Part shown: positions 34,101 through 38,135 of the stretch, one piece after another | How the letters are laid out: each line of letters starts with the position of its first letter | How positions within the stretch are numbered: the first letter of the stretch is position 1 | DNA from: Ashinkailepas kermadecensis | Taxonomy: Eukaryota > Arthropoda > Thecostraca > Neolepadidae | Reading direction: 5' to 3' | Assembly (NCBI GenBank): GCA_034440615.1 | Contig: JAOTOM010005182.1 | Location: 1,782,108 to 1,846,107 of the forward strand | DNA: 64,000 nucleotides | Translations under genes and position numbers: made by a program | Notes under the pieces: generated by a model | Database searches by the model: none | What the model was told of the DNA's origin: nothing | What the model saw: the letters and a program-made list of their open reading frames with translations, nothing else

Positions 34101-36614
34101 ACAGAGCTGCAGCACGCGCAGCTCTGTCTGTGAAATCTGTGAAATTGAATCGACGGACACCGTTAGAAAACTGGGATCTACGAAAGTCAGAGATGAGCTG
34201 CATTCTCTCCAAATGTTTGGCTCATAATTTTCAACCAGCATACATCACACACTGTGTACTGCTTTACAAATAGAAAACCAAGCCCACTTACCCACCTACA
34301 TGCCTGGTCAGACGTGAAGCCAAAGCATGAGATAGCCGTTGTGATCCGCTTTGGTTGATCGTGTTTTTCGGTATCATTAGCGTGAAGGCACTTGCCTCAA
34401 TTAAGCCGCGAATCGCCGCCCACAGTTGCCACTCCTAGCTCTGCCGAGCAGGGGGTGAGGTGGGGAAAATCATGCTCCCACCCCATCCACCCACCCAGCT
34501 TACGATACCGGCTCCTAAGAGAAATGCGGCTTCAACCAGTGCATAATCTATGCGCATCCCTTCAACTGTAAACTTTTTTTTAATCTTGCCGATCTCTTGC
34601 CTCTGTCCTTCCACCTCAGGTCGAAGAGATCAAAGCGTGGACTTCGCCAGAAGACTGGCCTATTTTGTCAAGCCGAAGTGAGCTGAATCTGTCCTTGTGA
34701 GCGTGTTCTGCTAAATCTGTTCTGCCGGTGCCGTCCTGCAGCACGGAGTCCGTGAACACGACTACTGTGAACACGACTGCTGTGTTCACGTGAACCGTGA
34801 ACACAGCAGGCAGCAACAGCAGGGAAAACATCAACACCAACACCAACACCAAGTGCCAAGCTGGCAGCGGTAGAGTCACAAATGATCAGAAGACTTTGCT
34901 CACTTTTAGGGGCCCTTTTTCGGAACCATCGATGAGGAAACAAAGACCATCGATGAGGAAACAAAGAACGCCGAATTCGAATTCGGCGTCACAACTACAT
35001 TACAGATCAGCATACTGCACACAAGATCAACATAGGACACATCAAGTCACTTGGCTCATTGAACTTGGGTCACCTTGAAAAGTTGCAAGCATTGAAATGA
35101 ATGTGAATTGATTGACGAATAGCATGCAATGTCTTGTTGGTCTTTTAAAAATGATCAGACCTCATGTGGCAATTCGTCATTTCGGCCCGTACCTAAGATT
35201 GCAATCGGCACAAATTGCGGGTCACAACTCGGTGACTTGACCTGATATCGACTGGAACTTGACAGTCATGGAGAACATTGCACTTTACCATACACATTCC
35301 GGTTTCTGTGTTGACAATGTTCGGCTTGATATTCTAAACGGGGAAGAGTTACGTTTTGAATTTGACCTTACCTCGGCACCTAGCCTGAGGTCATCTAAAC
35401 CTCTTTGTCTTTATCAAGTACCTACACATTCATATATTGTGCTTGTGCCCGTCTTGGACACCAGATTTGTGATAGGTCTTGCAAGATTATCCAACGAATT
35501 AGCAACGCGTTTCCTAAGCCGACGGCCTGATTTTGACCTCACCTAAACCGGGGATCCCGGGCCACCTGATGAAAATTATAGCGAACAAAAAATTCGATAT
35601 TCACTTGCCAGAAGAAGGCATGCACAATTTGGGCGACATTCCTCTTCGAATTCTGGAGACGTCCCCAAAAACATCAGGGGAAAATATCTGCCCCCTTCCA
35701 CAAACTCCCGGCAGTCTCAGGGTAAAGTGCTTGTGTGTGTGGGGGGGGGATGAGTTGGCTTAGCTCCCTGCGTCAACACTCCTGGTTGTGTTATGTCTGT
35801 GAGCGTCAACACTCCTTGTTGTGTTATGTCTGTGAGCGTCAACACTCCTTGTTGTGTTATGTCTGTGAGCGTCAACACTCCTTGTTGTGTTGTCTGTGAG
35901 CGTGTTCAGAATGCCGCAGATGTGTTTGTGATGGCGGCAATGTTCATACGACTTCGTCTGATGTCGGTGACGCAATACAGTGCGTGGCCAAAGCAGCCGA
36001 GCCACTGCAATGCTATATCTCTTCGTGGACAGCAATTGCTGCATTTGCGGTGAGAAAGGTGCGGGAAAACACTTACCTGTGGCACATTACTCTCTTTTAT
36101 TCCGAATCGATTAAATTGCCGATTATTTCCCAGCCAGTACCCAGTTGTTACACCTTTGTCTACTTTCATACATTGAAATTAGACAAAGCGTCTGCTCACT
36201 TCGAAATAATTCCTCATCTTGATATCATACCTTGGCCCCCTCCGGAAAGCGTTTTGTTGCCCCTCGGTCTGACATGTTCGTCTTAGAACTGTGGCACAAC
36301 CTCCAGCCCAGGATATTACTAGCAACTTCAGCATGGGGCGCATCATTCATCTATGACGTTACACACATTATATACGACTCAGCTGTGATGTCGCACACAG
36401 TCCGTACCACTCACCTGTGACGTCGCACACAGTATGTACCACTCACATGTGACGTCACACACAGTATGTACCACTCACCTGTGACGTCACACACAGTTTG
36501 TACCACCCACCTGTGACGTCACACACAGTCTGTACCAGCCTGCAGAGCACGCTGTCCGCATAGATCTTGTAGTGCAGGAAGTCGGCTTCGTTTGAGATAT
36601 CCGGGCAGGCGGTC
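73..36614 (-). CDS. soluble-type guanylate cyclase gene, partial (8 exons recognised)
   Basis: Eight GT-AG exons on the minus strand join in consistent phase and read as a soluble guanylate cyclase, the cytosolic enzyme that makes cGMP from GTP when a gas ligand binds heme. Order: HNOB heme domain (36511-36614, 32873-33011, 21064-21209, 20163-20274), PAS/HNOBA region (16147-16314, 14099-14304, 11983-12187), start of the cyclase domain (73-200). Together they give about 1.2 kb of coding sequence, roughly 400 residues of an expected 600-700. The heme-ligand histidine (LHW, codon 32875-32877) and the YxSxR heme-propionate motif (YYSRR) are present, as is the first metal-binding aspartate (FSDIVTFT, codon 187-189). 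The cyclase segment resembles atypical insect Gyc-88E-like enzymes and alpha subunits more than beta subunits, which lack that aspartate. Missing: the N-terminal exon, the signalling-helix exon between 11983 and 200, and the rest of the catalytic domain to the left. A functional gene is likely but unproven. Confidence 0.9.
201..1545. other. intron, no gene seen
   Basis: This lies between cyclase exon H and the giant minisatellite. I looked here for the missing signalling-helix/linker exon (LL..MLP..VA type) on the minus strand and did not find it. The only structure seen is a degenerate 16-bp tandem repeat, five copies at 521-600, each carrying a TGACGTC-like core. Confidence 0.6.
1546..1640. 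repeat. 9-bp microsatellite (CCATCAGTR)n
   Basis: About ten copies of a 9-bp unit ending CATCAGTG or CATCAGTA precede the large GT-rich array. It has no coding meaning. Confidence 0.85.
1640..11712. repeat. 10-kb GT-rich minisatellite, unit about 41 bp
   Basis: The unit consists of CACGGTACACATCACAACGG followed by a GT-rich tail of about 20 bp (GTGTGTGTGTGGTGGTGTGTG). A second, longer form inserts GTGCGTCACCGTG plus another GT-rich tail. At about 41 bp per unit there are on the order of 240 units, with many length variants. The plus strand contains almost no stop codons in any frame, so long artificial reading frames appear. The array lies inside an intron of the minus-strand cyclase gene. 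Strand asymmetry (G/T against C/A) and long GT runs suggest Z-DNA or slipped structures. Confidence 0.97.
11713..11982. other. intron flank with a two-copy 28-bp repeat
   Basis: A sequence of about 28 bp containing TATCAGAACAGAAAA occurs at about 11711-11738 and again at 11800-11827. Nothing else was recognised before cyclase exon G. Confidence 0.6.
11983..12187 (-). CDS. guanylate cyclase exon G: end of the HNOBA region
   Basis: The acceptor TTACACAG joins exon F in phase 1. The exon reads through [10 protein letters not shown] and [17 protein letters not shown], the conserved LYLSD..HD.TRDL block of soluble guanylate cyclases just before the coiled coil. The donor is ambiguous: GTAGGT at 11982 (phase 2, used here) or GTGATG six bases earlier in transcript order (phase 0). 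A TATAA-type repeat begins right at the acceptor side. Confidence 0.92.
12188..12485. repeat. AT-rich (TAATA)n array
   Basis: About 300 bp of TATAATA-type repeats lie directly next to the acceptor of cyclase exon G, so they also form its T-rich tract on the minus strand. Confidence 0.9.
12486..14098. other. intron, nothing recognised
   Basis: Intron between cyclase exons F and G. No exon, RNA gene or clear repeat was seen on either strand. Confidence 0.6.
14099..14304 (-). CDS. guanylate cyclase exon F: PAS-like HNOBA core
   Basis: The acceptor TTTCACAG completes the R codon of exon E and the donor is CTGAAAG followed by GTTACG. The exon reads RQLEIVQTG, then [19 protein letters not shown] and ends KKCFRLKG. 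This matches the sGC PAS/HNOBA pattern of FDRDL.I.Q.G, F...RP.V and CLRLKG. At 206 bp it fits phases 2 to 1 exactly. Confidence 0.93.
14305..15040. other. intron, nothing recognised
   Basis: Intron between cyclase exons E and F. There are a few TTTACGGT-like motifs at 14835-14900 that resemble the array at 15.45 kb. No gene was seen. Confidence 0.5.
15045..15210 (+). repeat. dispersed repeat, copy 1
   Basis: About 165 bp is clearly similar to 20830-21010 in the same orientation. Shared blocks include ATTTTCAGATTGAAT, CATTAGCAG and ATCTCCAGCCATG. It could be an unnamed mobile-element fragment. No protein similarity was recognised. Confidence 0.65.
15451..15674. repeat. 18-bp minisatellite, unit like AGGGTCCCCATTTACGGT
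   Basis: About 12 imperfect copies. The array stops where a retroelement RNase H fragment begins. Confidence 0.9.
15680..15952 (+). pseudogene. retroelement RNase H fragment
   Basis: One frame reads [11 protein letters not shown] and, after a frame change near 15745, VVICLDSEY and then [19 protein letters not shown] before a TGA. These match the third and fourth catalytic blocks of retroelement RNase H (SDSxxA, then W.PSH..I.GNE.AD). No reverse transcriptase flanks it, so it is an orphan fragment inside an intron of the cyclase gene. Confidence 0.7.
16147..16314 (-). CDS. guanylate cyclase exon E: HNOB-HNOBA linker and PAS start
   Basis: The acceptor GGTGCAG completes the R codon from exon D. 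The reading frame is then open through a basic linker to [20 protein letters not shown], the sGC block F.KAFPFHI.FD. The donor is AACAG followed by GTGGGC. Length 168 bp fits phase 2 at both ends. A shorter alternative acceptor at 16241 would break the phase and was not used. Confidence 0.88.
16322..16515. repeat. 7-bp array (AGAGGTC)n with AGGTCA half-sites
   Basis: AGAGGTC and related heptamers (AGCGGTC, AGATGTC) repeat for about 190 bp, beginning within 8 bases of the acceptor of cyclase exon E. Read on the gene's strand this is (CTGACCT)n, with a branch-point-like CTGAC in every unit. Confidence 0.9.
16636..16750 (+). mobile_element. tRNA-derived SINE, copy 1
   Basis: A B-box (GGTTCGAGTCCCACC) lies in a tRNA-like head, followed by a conserved tail region CGCGACCAATCGGCG. 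The same layout occurs at 27556-27657 (plus) and 50500-50637 (minus), which defines a family. Its 3' end (ATATGATCA) runs directly into a 10-bp minisatellite. Confidence 0.75.
16751..17127. repeat. 10-bp minisatellite (CAGCAGTCCA)n
   Basis: About 37 units keep an exact 10-bp period with no indel. Sub-blocks carry the variants CAGCAGACCA and CAGCAGTACA. Reading frames are open on both strands, but the translations are only low-complexity peptides. It starts at the 3' tail of a SINE. Confidence 0.95.
17244..18708 (+). mobile_element. 5'-truncated CR1-type LINE fragment
   Basis: The sequence is collinear with ORF2 of the long CR1 copy at 55.25-59.79 kb, starting in the middle of the reverse transcriptase. 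It shows [18 protein letters not shown] and the C-terminal [16 protein letters not shown] block, ending like the long copy at YSRE. It carries an internal insertion at 17617-18019, a frame break near 17580 and a stop near 18418, so it is dead. It belongs to a subfamily different from the long copy, because the 3' UTRs differ. Confidence 0.92.
17617..18019 (-). mobile_element. nested CR1 3' fragment inserted in opposite orientation
   Basis: Read on the minus strand this begins with a CR1 ORF2 C-terminus ([19 protein letters not shown]), followed by a 3' UTR and a tail of ACTTTATG repeats. It interrupts the CR1 fragment at a TGCAT, which appears on both sides and may be a short target-site duplication. 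Its UTR is the reverse complement of about 19070-19265. Confidence 0.85.
18709..19290 (+). repeat. CR1 3' UTR with a 185-bp tandem duplication and (ACTTTATG)n tail
   Basis: After the truncated ORF2, a block containing GGATTCAGCACC and TTCGGGATGTGAT occurs twice (about 18715-18900 and 18905-19085). A partial third copy and the tail of ACTTTATG units follow. This is the downstream end of the CR1 copy or a second 3' fragment. Confidence 0.75.
19367..19545 (+). mobile_element. MITE-like repeat, copy 1
   Basis: About 180 bp with a TTTTCGGCGCGCTTCGCG core and a 3' end GAAAATCCTGGTGACGCCAC. It is shared with 27997-28194 and 60431-60610. In the better copies the ends are inverted (GGCGCAGCCAGG against CCTGGCTGCGCC), as in a non-autonomous DNA transposon. 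Confidence 0.7.
19546..20162. other. intron, nothing recognised
   Basis: Intron between cyclase exons D and E. It has short imperfect repeats of ACCACGGTCGGA at 20066-20105 and GTAGTAGA at 20005-20040, but no gene. Confidence 0.5.
20163..20274 (-). CDS. guanylate cyclase exon D: end of the HNOB domain
   Basis: The acceptor CATGCCGCAG completes a glycine codon shared with exon C. The exon reads [16 protein letters not shown] and ends ALIHRVF with the donor TTCAG followed by GTGGGG. It matches the last helix and strand of the HNOB fold (the I...VA...F...I block). Confidence 0.92.
20548..20578. repeat. (CATCA)n microsatellite
   Basis: Five perfect CATCA-type units in the intron between cyclase exons C and D. 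Confidence 0.85.
20830..21010 (+). repeat. dispersed repeat, copy 2
   Basis: Similar to 15045-15210 in the same orientation. This copy also has a short internal duplication of AAGGATCTCC. It ends about 50 bp from the donor of cyclase exon C. Confidence 0.65.
21064..21209 (-). CDS. guanylate cyclase exon C: HNOB with YxSxR motif
   Basis: The acceptor GGTCCACCAG completes a W codon begun in exon B. The exon reads [18 protein letters not shown], an acidic loop, then [11 protein letters not shown] and IVTG at the donor ACGG followed by GTGTGT. It matches the sGC HNOB blocks P.M..PSFR and L.YYS.R. YYSRR supplies the Y, S and R that contact the heme propionates in the family. Confidence 0.94.
21210..21679. 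other. intron, nothing recognised
   Basis: Between cyclase exon C and the I-clade element. It has a GA-rich stretch at 21450-21480 and no recognised gene. Confidence 0.5.
21905..22197. repeat. poly-C low-complexity block
   Basis: Almost 300 bp of C homopolymers broken by A, T or CA steps, inside the 5' part of the LINE where the N-terminus of ORF1 would be expected. It may be a real G-quadruplex-prone stretch or a consensus failure in the assembly. Confidence 0.9.
22205..23144 (+). pseudogene. LINE ORF1 (gag-like) with CCHC zinc knuckles
   Basis: One frame from about 22383 reads [16 protein letters not shown] followed by [14 protein letters not shown] and a third cysteine cluster, that is, tandem CX2CX4HX4C-type knuckles as in gag-like LINE ORF1 proteins that bind element RNA. 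The upstream part lies in a neighbouring frame. The proline/threonine-rich C-terminal part (about 22760-23144, ending in TGA) is in a third frame. The N-terminus is lost or hidden in the poly-C block. Confidence 0.85.
23188..24721 (+). pseudogene. LINE ORF2, AP-endonuclease and linker
   Basis: The first frame starts with [13 protein letters not shown] and [10 protein letters not shown], the APE N-terminal motifs. A frame change near 23490 leads to [19 protein letters not shown] and [10 protein letters not shown], the catalytic GDFN and SDH blocks. The linker with PVPWW follows. The frame ends at a stop at 24719-24721, inside what would be the RT N-terminus ([11 protein letters not shown]). 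Confidence 0.9.
24594..25699 (+). pseudogene. LINE ORF2, reverse transcriptase domain
   Basis: [18 protein letters not shown] lies at about 24722-24780. After a frame change near 24845 the frame reads [25 protein letters not shown], the catalytic FADDSAIW and [10 protein letters not shown]. These are RT motifs 2 to 7 in order. The frame stops at 25699 after a LQNKFIRKH block typical of I/Jockey-type elements. Confidence 0.92.
25700..26948 (+). pseudogene. LINE ORF2, RNase H domain and C-terminal zinc finger
   Basis: A frame from about 25992 reads [29 protein letters not shown] and [10 protein letters not shown], the four acidic RNase H catalytic positions (D, E, D, D). The C-terminus has a CCHC-type finger (CPSC, then HILLHC). 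The 25700-25990 stretch is the same protein in disrupted frames. Confidence 0.9.
27101..27555. other. intron, nothing recognised
   Basis: Between the LINE and a SINE, inside the long intron between cyclase exons B and C. No gene was seen. Confidence 0.5.
27556..27657 (+). mobile_element. tRNA-derived SINE, copy 2
   Basis: A B-box (GGTTCGAGTCCCACC) and the conserved CGCGACAAATCGGCGTGAG block match the copies at 16.6 kb and 50.5 kb. The 3' end is GGCGCTACATGATCC. Confidence 0.78.
27658..27996. other. intron with a short hairpin
   Basis: CCAATCACC and GGTGATTGG form a 9-bp inverted repeat near 27684-27709. There is a short (CAGGAC)n stretch after it. No gene was seen. Confidence 0.5.
27997..28194 (+). 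mobile_element. MITE-like repeat, copy 2
   Basis: Best copy of the family. It begins GGCGCAGCCAAGGGG, has a TTTCGCGTGCCGAAAG core and ends AATCCTGGCTGCGCCACTG, so the ends are inverted repeats. There is no coding capacity. Confidence 0.75.
28376..28480 (+). mobile_element. possible fragment of a related MITE end
   Basis: The stretch starts CACTGGCGGATCCAGGG, like DNA-transposon ends seen in many animals, and continues into G- and C-rich runs. No matching opposite end was found nearby. Confidence 0.35.
28703..29938. mobile_element. foldback (inverted-repeat) element of about 1.2 kb
   Basis: The left arm (about 28703-29069) and right arm (about 29553-29938) are imperfect reverse complements over roughly 370-385 bp. 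Matching blocks include ATTCCACGACAAATCGAC, CATCTTTTGGCTATTTCG and GCGATTTGAAAAAGTG. The spacer of about 480 bp has no gene. It looks like a non-autonomous foldback or long-TIR MITE. No clear target-site duplication was seen. Confidence 0.8.
30137..30240. repeat. two copies of a roughly 46-bp unit
   Basis: GTGGGCGTGAGAGTCACG and GAGATGGTCTGC recur at about 30147-30182 and 30206-30238, with a short CATCAGACCTAC duplication between them. Confidence 0.7.
30412..31878. repeat. 46-bp minisatellite, about 30 copies
   Basis: The unit contains CCCTGTATGTGGTGACATGC and CCTCAGTGCCCCCTCCCTGC. Variants CAGTACTCC are concentrated in the second half (from about 31350), so units expanded in blocks. It lies in the intron between cyclase exons B and C. 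Confidence 0.95.
31879..32655. other. intron, nothing recognised
   Basis: Two G-runs flank a GTCACTG repeat near 32066-32108. No gene was seen. Confidence 0.5.
32660..32872. repeat. 30-bp array starting at the donor of cyclase exon B
   Basis: About seven copies. On the gene's strand the first copy begins with the donor itself (GTGAGCACGG) and later copies begin GTCAGCACGG, GTAAACATGG or GTGAGCATGG. The 5' edge of the intron has thus been tandemly multiplied. Confidence 0.9.
32873..33011 (-). CDS. guanylate cyclase exon B: HNOB with heme-ligand histidine
   Basis: The acceptor TGTGGCAG joins exon A through a shared glycine codon. The exon reads [17 protein letters not shown], then [17 protein letters not shown], and ends at the donor CACTG followed by GTGAGC. 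It aligns with the HNOB block GEIL..FG..FF.F, then LG.....F..NLD.LH, whose last histidine is the proximal heme ligand in the family. Both flanks carry minisatellites derived from its splice sites. Confidence 0.95.
33012..33300. repeat. array containing copies of the exon B acceptor and exon edge
   Basis: About five extra copies of CACCTCACCGGACGGCATCC followed by CTGCCAC, at about 33047, 33105, 33150 (degenerate), 33203 and 33247, separated by G-runs and CAGGTCGTCAGAGGCGCAG. On the gene's strand each good copy is a TGGCAG acceptor followed by the first 20 coding bases of exon B. Confidence 0.93.
33419..33564. repeat. 60-bp tandem repeat, 2.4 copies
   Basis: Units begin GTCCACGCGG and contain GCGGTTTGTGTAATTCAC. 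Intron of the cyclase gene. Confidence 0.85.
33703..33814. repeat. 8-bp array (CTACTTGG/CTACTCGG), 14 copies
   Basis: An exact 8-bp period over 112 bp with a T/C variant at one position. Translations such as [10 protein letters not shown] are artefacts of the repeat. Confidence 0.93.
33905..33948. repeat. perfect 20-bp inverted repeat, 4-base loop
   Basis: The arms at 33905-33924 and 33929-33948 are exact reverse complements (GGGTCAAGTAACCCG opens the left arm) around GTAG. It would form a strong hairpin on either strand. Confidence 0.95.
33951..34135. repeat. 69-bp tandem repeat, 2.7 copies
   Basis: Units start at 33951, 34020 and 34089 with GCTCCACAGGGGACAGAGC. The period is a multiple of three, so frames stay open, but nothing coding was recognised. 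Confidence 0.9.
34136..35770. other. intron, nothing recognised
   Basis: Long intron stretch. A plus-strand open frame of 95 codons at 35259-35546 has no recognised similarity and no codon or splice support, so I do not call it. A GAACACG-rich inverted stretch lies at 34750-34802. Confidence 0.5.
34968..34989. repeat. 22-bp perfect palindrome
   Basis: The sequence is its own reverse complement, centred on GAATTCGAATTC (two EcoRI-type sites). It is preceded by a duplicated CATCGATGAGGAAACAAAGA. Confidence 0.95.
35771..35900. repeat. 33-bp tandem repeat, 4 copies
   Basis: Units begin CGTCAACACTCCTTGTTGTG and end TGTCTGTGAG. The last copy has a 2-bp deletion. Confidence 0.92.
35901..36382. other. 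intron, nothing recognised
   Basis: No gene or repeat was recognised before the array next to cyclase exon A. Confidence 0.5.
36383..36510. repeat. 32-bp array made from the exon A end and its donor
   Basis: Four 32-bp copies lie directly after the donor of exon A. On the gene's strand each contains ACTGTGTGTGACGTCACAG or a close variant, followed by GTGAGT or GTGGGT. The exon end and donor have been duplicated into the intron. Plus-strand units carry the CRE-like TGACGTCA because the exon itself encodes it. Confidence 0.95.
36511..36614 (-). CDS. guanylate cyclase exon A: early HNOB domain
   Basis: The acceptor is GGCTTGCAG. The exon reads [19 protein letters not shown] and [13 protein letters not shown], ending at the donor GTCACAG followed by GTGGGT. 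This aligns with the sGC block F.....Y.D......LV.AAS..L and continues without a gap into exon B in phase 1. The upstream exon with the start codon (typically MYG...) was not found. Confidence 0.88.
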
Positions 36615-37848
36615 CTGCAAGCCCACATTTACCGGGTAACGCTTATTGCCTGATAACGGTTATTGCCTGGCAGCAGTTGTTGCTACGTCACAGGCGCTGT
36701 CTGACAACTGAGATTACCCGTTAAGTGTGTGTGCGGCAATAGCAACATTCGGTATAATATGGCATGCTGTAGAATATGCCAGGTATTTTAACTGGCCTGA
36801 TGCCTAAAACCTTCGAGATATTTTTAACTAGAATGTTAATAGCGTGCTTTGTTATCACTTTCTGCAATTAAAAATACCACAAGTTCGATTTTCCCCACTG
36901 ATGGTGGTAAAAGAATCGGGGAAATTGACATGAGCTCAGGTCAGTAACCTCGACCTTAATAAAATGTCGAGATACCAGAGTTATTCTTCTTTACGAAAGA
37001 CCAACACCATCTGAATCTAGTGTTGGTCTGCTGCAATAGCTTCAACGGCGGCCGAATGTCAGGCTGTTGAGAGCCCTCTTTCCCCGGCCCAGCGAAGGTT
37101 AAAAGCATGCACCAATGCCGAAAAAAACATTACACATGATAAGAACAGCGAAGATAGCAAAAATCCCACGAAGTGTCGACGCCCAAGTCAATTCTGACCT
37201 CACCATCACTGGATACTGGATTCCTTCACCACAATCATGTTTTGGCCACCGCAGGCGGCCCAACAGGCAGCCCAACAGGCGGCCCAACAAGCAGCCCCGG
37301 GTCTGGACTCGGACCATGACGAGGCGCAGGAACACAGGGTGGCCCGGCGAGCCCGGCGACCAAATCAGAGACCGTCCAGAGACCGTCCAGAAACCGTCCA
37401 GAGACCGTCCAGACGGCTGGTCGGATAATTACGACGCGCCACCAACACTTTACTTCCCCCAGTCGCCCGGCCTCTATACTTTAAAGCCTCCACTTCGGGA
37501 AAACAGCGGAAAAGCCGTGAGCGATGTACCGGCAACTCTGCCTTTGTTCACCTCCAATCAGGAACAATTTATGAGGTAGCTCGCGATGTCACTGAAATCA
37601 CGACATCATAGACACTGTTGGTTCCATCTCACACACACCGAGACAGACGAGCGCAGCGGCGGTGCTCTACCGAAAGTACTCGCCGGCAATGGTTTTACTT
37701 TGCGCCCGTCTGTCAAGCACATCCATCCACTCAGCAGAGCTATGCGCGATGCACACAGCATGCAAAGCAATGAGGAACTTAAACATGCAACACCTTATTA
37801 TAGCATCCGATTTAAGATCAGCATTGCAAATCACTGCACCATTCGCAC
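36615..37848. other. intron or upstream region, nothing recognised
   Basis: It contains short repeats only: CTTATTGCCTG and GTTATTGCCTG near 36640-36675, (CAACAGGCGGCC)n at 37255-37300 and GAGACCGTCCA x5 at 37366-37425. No start exon for the cyclase was recognised. Confidence 0.5.
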
Positions 37849-38012
37849 TAGTGCAGCAGATATGTGAAATATTTCGACAGAATTGTGGGTTTGATGATAA
37901 AAGCATGGCATTTGGCACACAGTTAGAACATACCCTAAGGAATATTTTTGGATATAGGGACATCGCATATTTGTCCCATGGTAGCTGTGGCGACCATTTT
38001 ACCAAATGGCCG
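37849..38012 (-). repeat. left inverted repeat
   Basis: Read on the minus strand it contains ATGTCCCTATATCCAAAAAT, GCTTTTATCATCAAACCCAC and CATATCTGCTGCACT. All recur in the same order at 46560-46663 on the plus strand. Confidence 0.85.
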
Positions 38013-38135
38013 CCACTGACATATGTACTAGAGCTGAGACATTGTGCATATCTTAATTCTGCTAATTCTGCTTTCAGGTCACGGTAGTGGTTGAATCTGG
38101 TGGCTGTACCCTAACTGTATTCTGACTGACTGACA

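Noticed and set aside
35259..35546. 95-codon plus-strand open frame
   Set aside because: No similarity recognised, no splice or codon support, and it lies inside a cyclase intron.
36383..36540. Cluster of CRE sites (TGACGTCA) as a cAMP-responsive promoter
   Set aside because: The motif belongs to the duplicated coding end of cyclase exon A, so its repetition is explained without regulation. A regulatory role is not excluded but has no support.
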